Below are positions 45,786 through 57,642 of a stretch of DNA of 64,000 nucleotides, piece by piece. Position numbers and translations under genes: made by a program. The stretch's first letter is position 1. Every line of letters begins with the position of its first letter. Under the pieces are notes generated by a model that saw only the letters and a list, made by a program, of their open reading frames with translations, was not told the origin of the DNA and did not search any database. Source of the stretch: Patiria miniata (taxonomy: Eukaryota > Echinodermata > Asteroidea > Valvatida > Asterinidae); the NCBI RefSeq assembly GCF_015706575.1, contig NW_024037064.1, forward strand, positions 5,827,427 to 5,891,426, in the 5' to 3' direction.

Positions 45786-46743
45786 TTAAAGGGAAACTAC
45801 AGCATTTGCAAACATCAAAAAATAAAACTACCAAATCATTTTGAAATACCTTGCTGGACTGTTAGTGAATGACAGTGTAAAGCATCCTGTAAAATCATGG
45901 CACCTGGTATACTGTCATTTTCAAGAAAAGGGGTATTTTGTATCAATTTCCAATGCTGGTCGGCCGACCAGCGTTGGAAAAAAATGGTTTTTTTTCAAAT
46001 ACTGGCCCCAATTGACCATCGCACTTGTTTGCAATCGATTACACACCTATGAATGGGTACAAGCCAGCAAGACTGGTTCCCTGACCTTACAATTCCCCAA
46101 TGTATGTAAACTGCTCTGTTTCTTCTTATATGGAGTCGGGGAACCAGACTACAGGAAAATGATCGTTTTTCTTGGTTTTTATAGCATTTTCGAACCTAAA
46201 AAAAGTCAGTGTAACTATTTGCTATATATTTCCAACCCCCCAATTCCATCCATTTCTGAAAATTACAGCAAAAACAAATGATGTATATTCGCTGTAATTG
46301 GGGGGTTGGAAATATATAGCAAATATAGTCACACTGACTTTTTTAAGGTTTTGGGTTCAAAAATGCTATAAAAACCAAGAAAAACGATCATTTTCCTGTA
46401 GTCTGGTTCCCTGACTCCATATAAGAAGAAACAGAGCAGTTTACATACATTGGGGAATTGTAAGGTCAGGGAACCAGTCAAGCTGGCTCGTACCCATTCA
46501 CAGGTTTGTAATCGATTGCAAACAAGTGCGATGGTCAATTGGGGCCAGTATTTGAAAAAAAAACAGTTTTTTCCATTGGAAATTGATACAAAAATACCCC
46601 TTTTCTTGAAAATGACAGTATACCAGGTGCCATGATTTTACAGGATGCTTTACACTGTCATTCACTAACAGTCCAGCAAGGTATTTCAAAATGATTTGGT
46701 AGTTTTATTTTTGATGTTTGCAAATGTTGTATTTTCCCTTTAA
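45786..46743. mobile_element. TTAA-flanked giant palindrome (foldback MITE)
   Basis: The left half from TTAAAGGGAAA is the reverse complement of the right half ending TTTCCCTTTAA, with arms of about 475 bp and only scattered differences, meeting near 46,268. TTAA at both ends fits piggyBac- or Kolobok-type target sites. Mirror-image open frames (for example 45,841-46,281) are products of the palindrome. It lies in an NLR intron. Confidence 0.9.
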
Positions 46744-47299
46744 TATCTATAGTCACATAACAATCTATAGTCACATAACTTAGATGTTATGAAATTGCTT
46801 AAATTTCAGGTAAAACGCGGTTGCTTTTGCGTCACGACATAAGTCCTGTTCCCAATGAACCTCAGCACCTGGAGACCAGCCACCCTGTCCCATTTGATAA
46901 GCAAGGGTTTGTTTTTATTGTTAATATATTTTTATATATTTATATATTTCTTTGTGTAGCAAGAGGTATTGGAATTGAAGGCCTTCGGGCCACAGTTTTT
47001 AGGTAAACTTTTTTAATTCCAGGCATATGCCCCTGGCTTTCATTTTTGTTTTCTTGGTTTTTTATTTATTTTTGTGAAAGTTTGTTGCTTGTGTGTGTTT
47101 TTTAATGCCAATTAAATAATAATAATAATAATAAAAGGTTGAAGCTTTTTTAAACGAATTTACTAAAAAAAAATTAAAATTTCCATTTTTGCAGAATTCT
47201 GCCAGAAATCTGCCCAAAAAAATCCATTCTGTCAAATTTTCTGTCAAACTCGTTTTGAATAAAAAGTCTGTAAAAGTTAGCTGAAAATCAGCTAAAACG
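46744..47299. other. Intron of the NLR gene
   Basis: AT-rich with an (aat)n run at 47,114-47,134. No exon seen. Confidence 0.5.
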
Positions 47300-47414
47300 G
47301 TCACCCTGCTAGCTATTTTGATGGCCATAAAAAGCAATGTTTTGCCTCATCATATTCATCAAGACTACTAATGTCAAGAAAAAAACAATTGATGTGGTTC
47401 ATTCTGATACCTAC

Positions 47415-47651
47415 CTATCAGGTCTTCAGCTATGTCCCTTCTGCCGATCTCCATCAGAGCTGTGCATAACACTTCCCTTTGTTTGCGCCTCCATTCAACC
47501 AGCATGTTTAAGATCTGGTTCTCTGTCTGGCCTGGGTCATCCATCACAATGCAGTCGATCTCTGCAGCGCTTAAACTGAGATGTGTAGCCAGCTTACGCC
47601 ATACGTAGCCAAGCTTCTCAGAGATCATGCGTAGAACAGGGTCACTTAAAT
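47415..47651 (-). CDS. NLR gene, Death-domain exon B
   Basis: 237 bp, phase 1-1 (GTTACCAG|AT and ATAG|GTAGGT), 79 residues: LSDPVLRMISEKLGYVWRKL, ATHLSLSAAEIDCIVMDDPG, QILNMLVEWRRKQREVLCT, ALMEIGRRDIAEDLIG. Short loop form. It opens with D-L-S-D where the others have G-I/F-S-D, because the acceptor is followed by AT rather than GT. Confidence 0.87.
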
Positions 47652-47770
47652 CTGGTAACAGACAGGAATCAATTTATAAGGTAAAAACAATTATTACCAG
47701 AAGATCTCTAGTGTGTTCCGATTAGGCTTCAAAGGTAAAAGCATTGGGCCAGTTTACTGTTCAGTTAACC

Positions 47771-48175
47771 CTAAAAGGGCCGGGGGTGGAATCCTCCCCC
47801 CCTCGACTTTTTCCGCGATAGCCTTGAAAATGCTGTTATGACTTTTTAGCCTCGAGCCTTGCGCATCTTTTGATTTCAAAAATATAAAAATCGGAACACG
47901 GGTTAACACACAAAATTTTCTGCGCCGTGAAAACTAAATTTTCCCATATACGTCATGTACACAGAGCAGAATTACCTATATGAATAATTCATTAGCCATA
48001 ATTCCAAAACCCTTTCACTTATAGGCATGAAATGTTTTGGGTGTGTATATGATGAGTTGCTTTTTGCATGTACCAAGTTTCAAAGTTTTTCGTCACTCGA
48101 TGGCCGAGATCTTGGGGAATTCCCCCCCCCCCCCCCGGCTGAGAGATGGTCAAAATAACCCGGCCCTCTTATATG
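47771..48175. mobile_element. MITE with AGGGCCGGG ends
   Basis: taaaagggccggg at the left pairs with cccggccctcttata at the right. The interior includes catatacgtcatgtacacag and gcatgtaccaagtttcaaa, shared with the fragment at 57,990-58,200. Confidence 0.65.
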
Positions 48176-48390
48176 GGCAAGTTGATTGGTACAATAACTA
48201 GCACAGCACTTTCGCCATTGAGTGTGACTAACTGTGTATAGGGATAGCATGCTGGCAATGGTCTATACCTTGCAATGGTTCTTCCGACTGTGTGTTTACA
48301 TTTTCAATCTAATTAAGTGCTAACCCCTTGCCGTTTAAAAAGAAAGATCAGGCGATCTTTAAGATCTGACTAAACATGAGAATTATACAA

Positions 48391-49383
48391 GGTGACACCA
48401 ACAAAATGCAACCCCAAAAAATTTGCCTAAAAAAAAAACGATCAATGGATTTAAAAAATTTGGGTATCAAATTAAAGCAGAGAGCGTTTTCTTTCAAATG
48501 CTGAAAAAATCATGAAAATAGCACTTTCGGTTGTTGAGAAAATGCTAATTATGTAAACATAGTCATTTTGCAACCTGTACACAAACATTACCACAGTAAG
48601 GGATTTTCACTGTACCTATTTGTGCATGTCCTAATCCTTATACACGAAAACGGCACATAATATGACAAGAGTGCAAATGAATTTGATGGAAATACCTTTT
48701 AATTATTTTCCACCTGAACAGGTATCTCATCCTTTTTAGTACTATTTTAAACCTTTTCAGCATCATAAATATGTTAAAATATAGGCATTTTCTAATCGTA
48801 TAAGATTTAAGTCACCAGGGACAAAATGTAATGACAAGAGCATGAAAACCAATGACAAAAAACGAATTTACTTTGTCAATTCAACGCCAATGGCTTCACG
48901 AGACGAATTTCGAAGATTTTGGACGAATCGGAATGCTAACAATTTGAACCATACTGAACCTTAAATGAAATCTAGTGGTGGCTTTTTGAAATTCAAATTG
49001 AGAATTGAGCATGGCGATGTTCGGGGACCAAATTGAAGTATCGATATAGGGAATTCGTGTGCTCCAAGTGTTAAAATAGCCGGGAAAACCTATATTAAAG
49101 AGTAAAGACATTGCACAAATGAAAGATAATTGCACAGTAGTCTTATAGTCAAATGTTTCACTGTTTGAAGTACTTGTGTACAGGATGAAAAACGACTACT
49201 TTTACATAATTGGCATTTTCTCAGCAACCCAAAGTGCTATTTTCATGATTTTTTTCCAGTATTTGAAAGAAAAAGCTCTCAGCTTTAATCTGATACACAA
49301 AAAAAAATCAATCGATCCCTTTTTTTTAAAGGCCAATGTTTTAGTGTTGCATTTTTATTGGGGCGGGGAGGGGTCACCCAGTA
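48391..49383. mobile_element. MITE with about 205-bp inverted ends
   Basis: Left ggtgacaccaacaaaatgcaac and right gttgcatttttattgg...gggtcaccc are long diverged inverted repeats; the arms continue through tcaaatgctgaaaaaatcatg and catgatttttttccagtatttga. It is flanked by tacaa on both sides (48,386-48,390 and about 49,382-49,386). The unfilled site is seen in the paralogous block at 44,091. Confidence 0.8.
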
Positions 49384-49439
49384 CAATCCCAGATATTTCC
49401 TAAAATCCAAAGGGATTTTCCATTCTAGTAAGAAAATAC

Positions 49440-49589
49440 TCACCTCTGTTTACCTACATTTGCATATCAGCGCGCATGCGCACAAACGTTCGCTGAAAAG
49501 AATAGCGCCCAAGCCACACCCTCATTGTCCACTGCATGCCCCACGCCCACAAAGGACCCTGTAACGTAATAGCTCGTCCTAGTTTTTCT
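49440..49589. repeat. DIRS fossil, left inverted terminal repeat
   Basis: Matches the reverse complement of 54,688-54,837 (tgcatatcagcgcgcatgcg shared) at high identity. Confidence 0.9.
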
Positions 49590-49610
49590 TTTTTTTTAAA
49601 GGGAGGGATG

Positions 49611-49713
49611 GTAAACAAAGGTGAGTATTTTCTTACTAGAATGGAAAATCCCTTTGGATTTTAGGAATTCCATTACAGAAAATACCTCACCTCTGTTTAC
49701 CTACATTTGCAGA
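49611..49713. repeat. DIRS fossil, internal complementary region
   Basis: Contains the reverse complements of the two outer ends joined together: gattttagga from the left end and attccattacag from the right end. This is the circular-junction template typical of DIRS elements. Confidence 0.9.
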
Positions 49714-49844
49714 GTGGCACCGAAAGTCTCAAGGGGGGGGGGGGGAGGAGGGACATGCAGTGGTACTTGAAAGTCTAAACTAGGCCTACATGCAATTCTA
49801 AATAACATGCAAAGGTTGTCTAGACATACCCGGGAGCTGCCTAT

Positions 49845-50900
49845 CTAATTCGAAGGAGCTGTGCGGGCTGAGCGGGCTGCTGATCGTGCTGTTTCTTGGA
49901 GGACTTTCTTGCCCATGTGTCCCTCCGATTGCACGACATCCTTCAGGTAGCATGATGTGAAAGTCAAAGGATTTTTCCAGCAGGCCGCTTTCATAATCTC
50001 TGAAAGAGGAACTCCAAGCAGATGGGCCCATGAAGTCGACATGCTGCGTGTCTCGTGGGCTCCTGATTTCGATCCTCGATGTTCGGGATTGCATTGTATG
50101 GTCACCGAAATCCATCGAGCGATCGTGGTTACAGAGGCTTTGTGATGAGGCTGGATGATCGTAATAAACAGTTGCTTGATGTCTCCTCTGAGGGGCTTGG
50201 TGCGAGCAATGTAGTACTTGAGCGCTCGCACGGGGCACCACCATTTATCCTCTGCTACTGAAGAGAACGATGTCAAACTTGGTACAAATATGTCGGGTGG
50301 TGAGAAACCCATTGATTGATTCTTGGTGAGAAAACCTACCCTTGGAATTAGTCGTACACCGCCAGGTTCCCATCGAATATGGCCCGGTTCCACTGACAGA
50401 GCATGGAGTTCGCTTCTGCGGTGAGCTGTAGCTGCAGCCAGTAAAAATGTGGTTTTAACTGTAAGATGATGAAGGGACGAATTACCTGCTGGTTCAAACG
50501 GAAGTTTGGAGAGAGATAACAGGACGGTGCCCAGATCCCATGATGGTATCAGCTTCCTGGTAGGAGGCCGATCATTAAACATACCGCGAATCATGTGAGA
50601 AATTGATGTATTGGATGAAGTTGTTGTGCCATCATGGAAACCCTGATGAAGGACACCAATAGCTGACCTGTAGCCCTTAATTGTTGAAATTTGAAGGCCT
50701 GAATTAAAAAGGTGAAGAAAGAAATCCCCAATCGAGGTAACAGATGCAGAACGGGGATTGACAGCTCTCTCCTCGCACCATTTGGTGAAGTGGAGAAGTC
50801 TACTATCATAAGTTCTTCTGGTGGATCTCCGTCTGCTCTTGGTTGCCAAGGACGTAGCTTCCTCTGAAAGTCCAGCTGATTGGAAGGAGACTTTGAGAGC
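49845..50900 (-). mobile_element. DIRS fossil part: tyrosine recombinase region
   Basis: Contains a SAM-like N-terminal region (TYDSRLLHFTKWCEE) and a catalytic-type region with AHRRSELHAL and a histidine-rich end typical of DIRS recombinases. Treated as part of the fossil. Confidence 0.85.
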
Positions 50901-51299
50901 ATCCAGGCACAAAGATGGAGAGTGGATGGATCCGGATGCAGAATGTGAGACGCGGGTCGTGACAGGAGGTCTGGCCGGTTGGAAAGTATGAGGGGCGAGT
51001 GAACCAGGAGATCCAGAAGGCGAGGAAACCATGGCTGTCTTGGCCAAAAGGGAGCTATGAGGACTACTCTGGATAGCTCTGTCTCTATCTTTGTCAGGAC
51101 CCGTTGAATGAGAGAGATCAGGGGGAAGGCATAAGCATGCATTCCTGACCAGTCGAAGCTGAGGGCATCTACCTTCCACGCCAGAGGATGAGTGTGACGG
51201 GTGCAAAAGGTTGGAAGCTGGTTGTTCAGGTGAGATGCGAATAGGTCCACATGTGGAGTTCCGAGTACGTTGAAGATGTGTTTGACTACAGGAGGGTGG

Positions 51300-53096
51300 A
51301 GAGACCATTCTGTCGGAGAGATGCGACCCCTGGAAAGGGCGTCGGCGAGGATATTCTTCTTCCCGGCCAGATGGGTTGCTTGAAGAGATATTTGATGAGG
51401 AATGCACCAGCTGAGTAGCTCCCAAGTGGCTAGGCAGAGAGACGGAGAGTGAGTTCCCCCCTGACGGTTGATGTAAGACACTACCGTGGAATTGTCTGAC
51501 TTGACTACGACTAATTTGTTGAGGACTTCGGACTCTAGGGAACGTAAAGCCTTGTACACTGCCAGGAGTTCTAGGTGATTGATGTGAAGTAGACTCTCTT
51601 CCATCGACCATGTGCCGGCCCGTGATAGATAGTCTAAGTGAGCTCCCCAACCCAGAGTTGAAGCATCTGTTGTGAGGATAGCTGCTGGAGAGGGGCGAGG
51701 GAACACGACTCCACATAGGAGATTGTCCGGAGCTAGCCACCACTGTAGCTTGTCGATAATTAAGTGAGTTACTGGAACCATCTTTGATAGAGGATCCTTG
51801 TGAGGGCGAAAGTGGTACAGGAGATGAAGCTGTAAGGGACGCATGTGCGTCCTGCACCAGGGAACCGAGTCGACAAGACTTGCCATGAGGCCCAGAAGGT
51901 GGAGCCAAGCTTTGGCTGGGAGGATTGGAGATGACCTGAAAATTCCGATGTAATCCCAGAGTGTCTGACATCTTTCCCCCGATGGCATCGCTCTGCCTGT
52001 TGTCATGTCTAGAACTGCTCCAAGATAGGTCGGTTGTTGAGTTGGAATCAGAGACGACTTTTCGACATTGATGATGAAGCCGAGATTGAGAGTAAGTTGA
52101 ACGGTCTGTCGGAGGGCATCTACCGTGTCCTGGAAGGTCGGACCTACTATGAGCCAATCGTCCAGATACAGGAATATGTGGATCTGTTTTTTGACGCAAG
52201 AAAGCTGCTACTGCTTTGGCTATTCTTGTAAAGACCCGAGGGGCTGTGGAGAGGCCGAACGGTAGGCAACGAATTTGGTACCCGGAACCCTGGTATAGAA
52301 ACTGGAGAAACTTCTGATGATCTGCGTGGATAGGTACATGAAGGTAGGCATCCTTCAGATCGATGGAAGTAGCCCTCCAATTACTTTACAGGGACTGGAG
52401 GACCGTGGAAAGAGTCTCCATGCGGAAGTGTTTGGGTTTGCTGTAACTGTTGAGAGGTCGTAGGTTGATGATGGGTCGCCAATCGCCCGACTTCTTCGGC
52501 GCAAGGAAAAAGGTTGAAGTGACGCCAAGAGTGGACCCCGTTGGAAGCAGAATGATGGCGTTCTTGTCTTTCAGAGAGATGATTTCCTTCTCCAACGCCG
52601 CCCGGCGTGCAGGATCTGAGGGAACAGGAGTTGGTCGTCTTGGAGGTTGTAGAGGAGGGTTGCTGGTGAATTCCAGACGGTACCCTGTCGAGATGGTTTG
52701 AAGAACCCAAATGTCCGAGGTTACGTGAGACCATATCTGACTGAACTCCCCAAGACGACCACCTACTGGACCCGAAGCTGGAGGGATGAAAACTGTGTTG
52801 TAGTCAGAGGCCCTTGTTACCTCGCGACCCCAGGGACTTGAAGGGACGCGAATATCTGGGGGGCTGTCTCCTGGTGTAGCGGGAGGAAGACGAAGAAGCC
52901 TGATGCCCCTGAAACTTGGACTGGTTGGAGCCCTTGTCGGTAGAAAACGGGCGTTGATTCTTCTTGCTGGGCTGACTGGGGACAAATGTAGAGGGGCGTT
53001 AGGCTGAACGCCGACGAAGATCGAACTTGTCTTCAGCTTTGAGGCGTTTGGCTTCATGTAACATAGTCTCGTCGAACCTGTTGTCAAAGAGATCAC
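51300..53096 (-). mobile_element. DIRS fossil part: reverse transcriptase and RNase H region
   Basis: Recognisable RT phrases (STFFLAPKKSGDWRPIINLR) and RNase H phrases (TDASTLGWGAHL, KSDNSTVVSYINRQGGT). Described as a broad region only. Confidence 0.85.
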
Positions 53097-54687
53097 GCCC
53101 AGCCAGGGGAAGGTCTAGCATGCGATCCTTTGCCCCAAGTGAAGGGAGAAACAACTTGTCTACAACAAGGGAGCGTCACAGCAACGAAGTTGAAGCAAAA
53201 CCCAAACTAAATTCCTTGAGGCAAAAACTCAGACAATCATCCAAGAAATGGAACAGTTCAGGTATCTTATAAGGCTCACACAAGGAAGGATCTCCATAAC
53301 ATCGAGCAAGGGTATCCGATAACAGGATGGAGAAAGAGGCCACTTTGGCCCCTTGATGCAGATGGCTATCCAAGTAGGCAAGTCTTTTGTCAAGTGCTTT
53401 CGTCTTAGCATCAAAAGTTTGCTTATTAGATTGCAGATTTTCACGTCTCAGCAAGTCTTTGGCCTCAGAAGACAAGGAAGGGGTAGAAACAAATCTATCA
53501 GTGTCCACTTTATTGGTGTTGAACATGCCTGCAAACCTGCTCGGTCCCCAAGAGAGAGATTGCTTGTTTTGCACCTGACTAAGGGACTCATTCATAGAGT
53601 CAGCACACATTCTATCAATAGGAAAAATGGGCTGCGAAGGCTTAGATTTACAAGTACCAGAATCTCTGCGATATGAAGGTCGAGTAGATTCGCCTGGGGA
53701 AGGGGGTGGAAACTGAAGGATCTTACCCACTTCCGTCATCGTAATAGCCCGTTGGACATTTGAGAGAGTATCTTCGCCACTGTCTGGCCCGAGGAAAAAG
53801 AAGACCTTGAAGGAGATCTAGAATGTGAGTGTCGGCTTCGATGACCAGAATCCGACCGTGAGTAATCGCCGATGTCGATCGTCGGAGTCCGAGCGGGACC
53901 GCGCACGAGACCGGGAACGGCGCCATGAATCGCGGCGTTCTCTCCCCGCCCGGCTGGTGTGTTCACCGAAGCGTTGCGTAGAACGGAGTCTGTGTCCTGT
54001 GAAAGGTACACCATGATCTCGCGGAGAAGAATTACCCTGATAAGGCGTGTAATGGTGTGAAAATCCCATCGGAAAAGTCTGGGGATAAACCCGTGGGTCG
54101 TAGGCTGAAACACTGAGTGGATACGTAGTGCGAGTATTGTGGTCGAAGTGACGAGGATCGTTCGGGAAAAAGGACCACGTACTGTGAGGCTCCGAATGAT
54201 GAAGAAAATCTCGCCGAGATTCGCTTGTAAAACTAGGTTGAAAATACGAACCCGTAGTATGGCTGACTGAAGATGGTGGTGGTGGTGGTGCCCCAAGCCT
54301 CTGTGACCTGGCGGGGCTGGTCGGATTACCGAGAGACCTTTGGGTTTCGAACGCCAAGCCCCGCCGTCCCGCCTGCACATGCGAGTCGACTTGTTGTTCC
54401 GAAGCGTGCATGTGCTCCTGCAGACTGCCGTAAGAATGCGGGATTTGTCGGGGAGTGGCCGTAATTCTCATTGGAGAATTCTTTGACCCTGGAGAAATTC
54501 CAACTGCCGAACCCGGGAGGTTGGACCCAGTCGTAGCAGAGGAATTATCACGCTTGGATTGAGTAGAGGGTGACTTTCCGGTAGAACGGCTTGAGACAGT
54601 TTTCTTTTGGTTTTGGCGGAGTCCGCCATATTGTAATCACAGCGAGAACAGCTAAATATTGTACGTCTTTACACTACGCGTCGCTGA

Positions 54688-54837
54688 AAAAACTAGGACG
54701 AGCTATTACGTTACAGGGTCCTTTGTGGGCGTGGGGCATGCAGTGGACAATGAGGGTGTGGCTTGGGCGCTATTCTTTTCAGCGAACGTTTGTGCGCATG
54801 CGCGCTGATATGCAAATGTAGGTAAACAGAGGTGAGG
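54688..54837. repeat. DIRS fossil, right inverted terminal repeat
   Basis: Partner of 49,440-49,589. Confidence 0.9.
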
Positions 54838-54854
54838 TATTTTCTGTAATGGAA

Positions 54855-55272
54855 ATCTCATGCTATTCCAACCATTAACTCGATCACTGAGGAAGCAAAA
54901 AGATTTCAACCTTTCTAGAAATGCCTTTGTAATTAGTATAGCGACCAATTATAAAAAATTTAGACACATAAATATAGGGACAGTCACTAGAACGAAAAGG
55001 GTTAATAAGTGCACAGGTGTGCACAAGGTCACGTGTAGGGTGATGACAAGTTTTAGGGCTAAAAATATGAACTGTTAAGGTCAAAATTATTCAAAATTGA
55101 TGTCAATACTGATAATCATTTACGCCTATTGAAATTTACGTACATCACAATTTCTTTTTAAGTTGAAATTTATTTGGTGTTCCCTTTCAAATGTCCTTAT
55201 TAGGATCAAAATTTGGTAAGTAATAGAGATGTTAGCCTTGAACAAACGGTAACAAATGTGTTTTATTAATTT
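54855..55272. repeat. Right remainder of the duplicated block
   Basis: Continues the 47,300-48,390 copy of the block at 43,600-44,470 (shared gaggaagcaaaaagatttca, cctttctagaaatg, gtgcacaaggtca). Confidence 0.82.
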
Positions 55273-55289
55273 CAGGTATACTGTAGTAG

Positions 55290-55620
55290 GTAGTAGTAAC
55301 ACAATTTTTTGGGGGGGGCCAAAAAAATGTTTGTTCCCCCCAAAAAATGGGTCAAGAAATTATGGCGTGGGGTTCGGGGGCCCGCTTAAGGGCCCCGAAT
55401 ATTTTTTGGATTCTAGATGCTCTGTGGTGCAATCTGAGGCAAGTTCTGACCACTTTAACCAATGTTTTTTAGAGGAAAAGATGGTGGTGTACTCATTGCC
55501 TCCCTTTATTGCGATGTCACATACAAAAAAAAAATATTGGTTTCGTTTTTTTTTTTGGGGGGGGGGGCCATGGCCCCCTTTGGCCCCCCCTGGATCCGCC
55601 CATGGGTTCCTTTTATAATA
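55290..55620. repeat. GC-rich dispersed repeat, copy 3
   Basis: Shares ggattctagatgctctgtgg and ends in cccctggatccgcccatggg. See 5,377-6,335. Confidence 0.65.
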
Positions 55621-55740
55621 GCACACCCAGCTATTTCGATGGCCATAAAAAACGGTGTTTTGCCTCGTCATGCAATTATCTGTACCATGGCTACTAATGT
55701 CATGAAAATAACAATTGATGTGGTTCATTTTGAGACCTAC

Positions 55741-55977
55741 CTTTCAAGTCTTCGACTATGTCTGTTTTGCCGATCTTCATCAGAGCTGCACATAACACGT
55801 CCCTTTGTTTGCGCCTCCATTCAGCCAGCATGTTGAAGATCTGGTTCTCCGTCTGGCCTGGGTCATCCATCAAGATGTGCTCGATCTCTGCAGCGCTTAA
55901 ACCGAGATGTGTAGCCAGCCTCTGCCATTCAGAGCCAAGCCTTTCAGAGATCTTGCGTAGAATGGTGTCACTGATAC
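55741..55977 (-). CDS. NLR gene, Death-domain exon A (most 5')
   Basis: 237 bp, phase 1-1 (TTTGCAG|GT and AAAG|GTAGGT), 79 residues: GISDTILRKISERLGSEWQR, LATHLGLSAAEIEHILMDDP, QIFNMLAEWRRKQRDVLCAA, LMKIGKTDIVEDLKG. Short loop form. About 120 bp of downstream intron (tcatgcaattatctgtaccatggctactaatgtcatg-type) is shared with the other four Death exons. It is preceded by two microexons. Confidence 0.88.
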
Positions 55978-55989
55978 CTGCAAACAGAC

Positions 55990-56342
55990 ACAAATCTATT
56001 TAATACAGTAAACAACGTTTCTGTACAAAAACTTTGTGATGTTTATTACTTTGTTCAACAGCTGTTTATTGTAAACAAAGCTTACACTTATGTTCAGCAC
56101 ATGTGGCAACTTTGGACACTTATGCAATTCTCTTTCTGATTCCATTGATTCTCTCTGTCTCAGATCAGAAGAGAAGAACGCTGAATCACGGTGATAAGTT
56201 GGTGCACATGCAGTGTTTGTTTCTTGTGTAGACATTATGAAAAATGTAATACTTATTAGTGTCCAATCAGCCTTTGTCCACTCATAAAACGTTTTATCCG
56301 GCAAAACGGAAAGTTAAGAAGTACTTTATTAGGCTTTTTAAC
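55990..56342. other. Intron of the NLR gene
   Basis: No exon seen between Death exon A and the MITE at 56,346. Confidence 0.5.
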
Positions 56343-56345
56343 TTA

Positions 56346-57602
56346 GGCCAAAAAAAATAATACTTCTGCTTCCGGTTACCCGACCGACCCTATTTTTTAG
56401 GATGCGACCCTAAAAATGTTATCGGCAATTCCCCCCCCCCCCAAAAAAAAAAGATTGAATAAATAAAAATAAAAACCTGTTGTCTTTTCTGTCTTCACAA
56501 AATACCTCTCAACAACCCTTTCGCGTCACAACAATGCTTGTATTTATTTGTTTTCTTACTAACATTCAGGGGTTTTTTTCAAAAGAGACCTCCGTTATTT
56601 TTACAAATTTGCTTCGCGATATAACTGCTTCGCAATTCTATGTCACGATGACTATAAGGAAAAATTTCGATATATACGAAGTTCACTAATTTTCCTCTGT
56701 ATTGACTAACAAGCCCCCAGATAGCAATTTCATGTCATCAAAGTCAATTTGAGCAGTGAGAAAATACAAGCATTTTCTTAGAAAACACTTAGAATTTTTC
56801 AGTCCAATCTCATAGGGTTTGTACACAGGGTGTTGAATGAACTTCGTATATGGAAATCTTTCCGACTATAATCACGTGCGTAAACCTAGCTCAATGTGAC
56901 GACGACTGGTTCCCGCCGCGCCGCACAGGGGCCAATTTAGAAGACATGATGAAAATGCGGTAACCAGTCTGTGGTCTGTGCACGGCTATGTGATCGATAG
57001 TGCTAGCATGGCTATGCATTGCAGGCATGTGCACTGTCAACTGGTTGGATTCGACATCGTAAAAATGCCAAGAAAACACCGATGGTGAAAGAACATTTTT
57101 GCAACTTAATTCACAGAATTGATCTAGCTTTATATCTGTGTATGTATTTTCCCTGTTCAAGAGTTCATTTTGAGATCGCACTGCTCGTATTTGGAGTGAT
57201 ACAATGCAGCGTGTTTCCCGAAATTTTCGACCGTAAAAACGAGGTCTGTTGGCCACGCGCCACACATGCACAGTGCATCGCACACTTCGGAGTTTTGGCC
57301 AGTTTCCCGTCTTGACTAGCGTTGTGCATATGGTGCGAACGACCTGCATTTTTCATGATTTTTTAAGAATTATCAAACGTAAATATGTTGACAATAATTA
57401 AAGTAGGTTTTATTCACTTTTTGTGGCCATTTTGTGTTTAGCTTTCTTAGTGCAATGGAAATAGTTCAGTCTAAAACTTTGCATATAATTGAATACCCCA
57501 TTCAATCTGCATAAAAAAAATTTGGCAACATTTTTTTTTCCGACCGATCGACCCTATTTTTGAAAGGCATGTAATCGGAAGCAGAAGTATTTTTTTTCGG
57601 CC
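56346..57602. mobile_element. Non-autonomous PIF/Harbinger-like element, copy 2, on a splice donor
   Basis: Flanked by TTA at 56,343-56,345 and 57,603-57,605. Inverted ends ggccaaaaaaaataatacttc and gaagcagaagtattttttttcggcc. The interior matches copy 1 at 21,850-22,862 and the fragment at 25,085. The right-hand TTA is part of the donor of microexon 57,607-57,642. Confidence 0.78.
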
Positions 57603-57606
57603 TTAC

Positions 57607-57642
57607 CTGGAAGTTCGGGATGCTCTTTATCCAAGTTTGTTT
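57607..57642 (-). CDS. NLR gene, microexon 2 (12 codons)
   Basis: 36 bp, phase 1-1 between TTTTTAG|AA and CCAG|GTAAGG. With the shared G it reads ETNLDKEHPELPG. It is homologous to the microexon at 58,220-58,255, and about 70 bp of upstream intron (aaaataatatgaaatg, cactgcactgtgaaaagagg) is also duplicated. A Harbinger-like MITE begins at the fifth base of its donor. The call rests on paired splice sites, phase and the duplicated twin. Confidence 0.6.

Larger units (their letters stand above)
49397..54854 (-). mobile_element. DIRS-family retroelement fossil, close to full length
   Basis: 5,458 bp on the minus strand, in an intron of the NLR gene. Parts: gag-like region about 53.1-54.6 kb, reverse transcriptase about 52.2-53.1 kb, RNase H about 51.3-51.9 kb, tyrosine recombinase about 49.85-50.9 kb, overlapping in the way known for DIRS elements. 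The ends are inverted repeats, and an internal complementary region copies both outer ends. The paralogous unfilled site at 44,091-44,116 fixes both borders: cccagatat precedes and atctcatgc follows, with no target-site duplication. It looks largely intact with perhaps a handful of breaks, and the well-matched ends suggest a fairly recent insertion, later than the local segmental duplication. Confidence 0.92.

Noticed and set aside
45841-46689. Open frames of 146 and 69 residues with near-identical products on opposite strands
   Set aside because: Mirror products of the TTAA-flanked palindrome.
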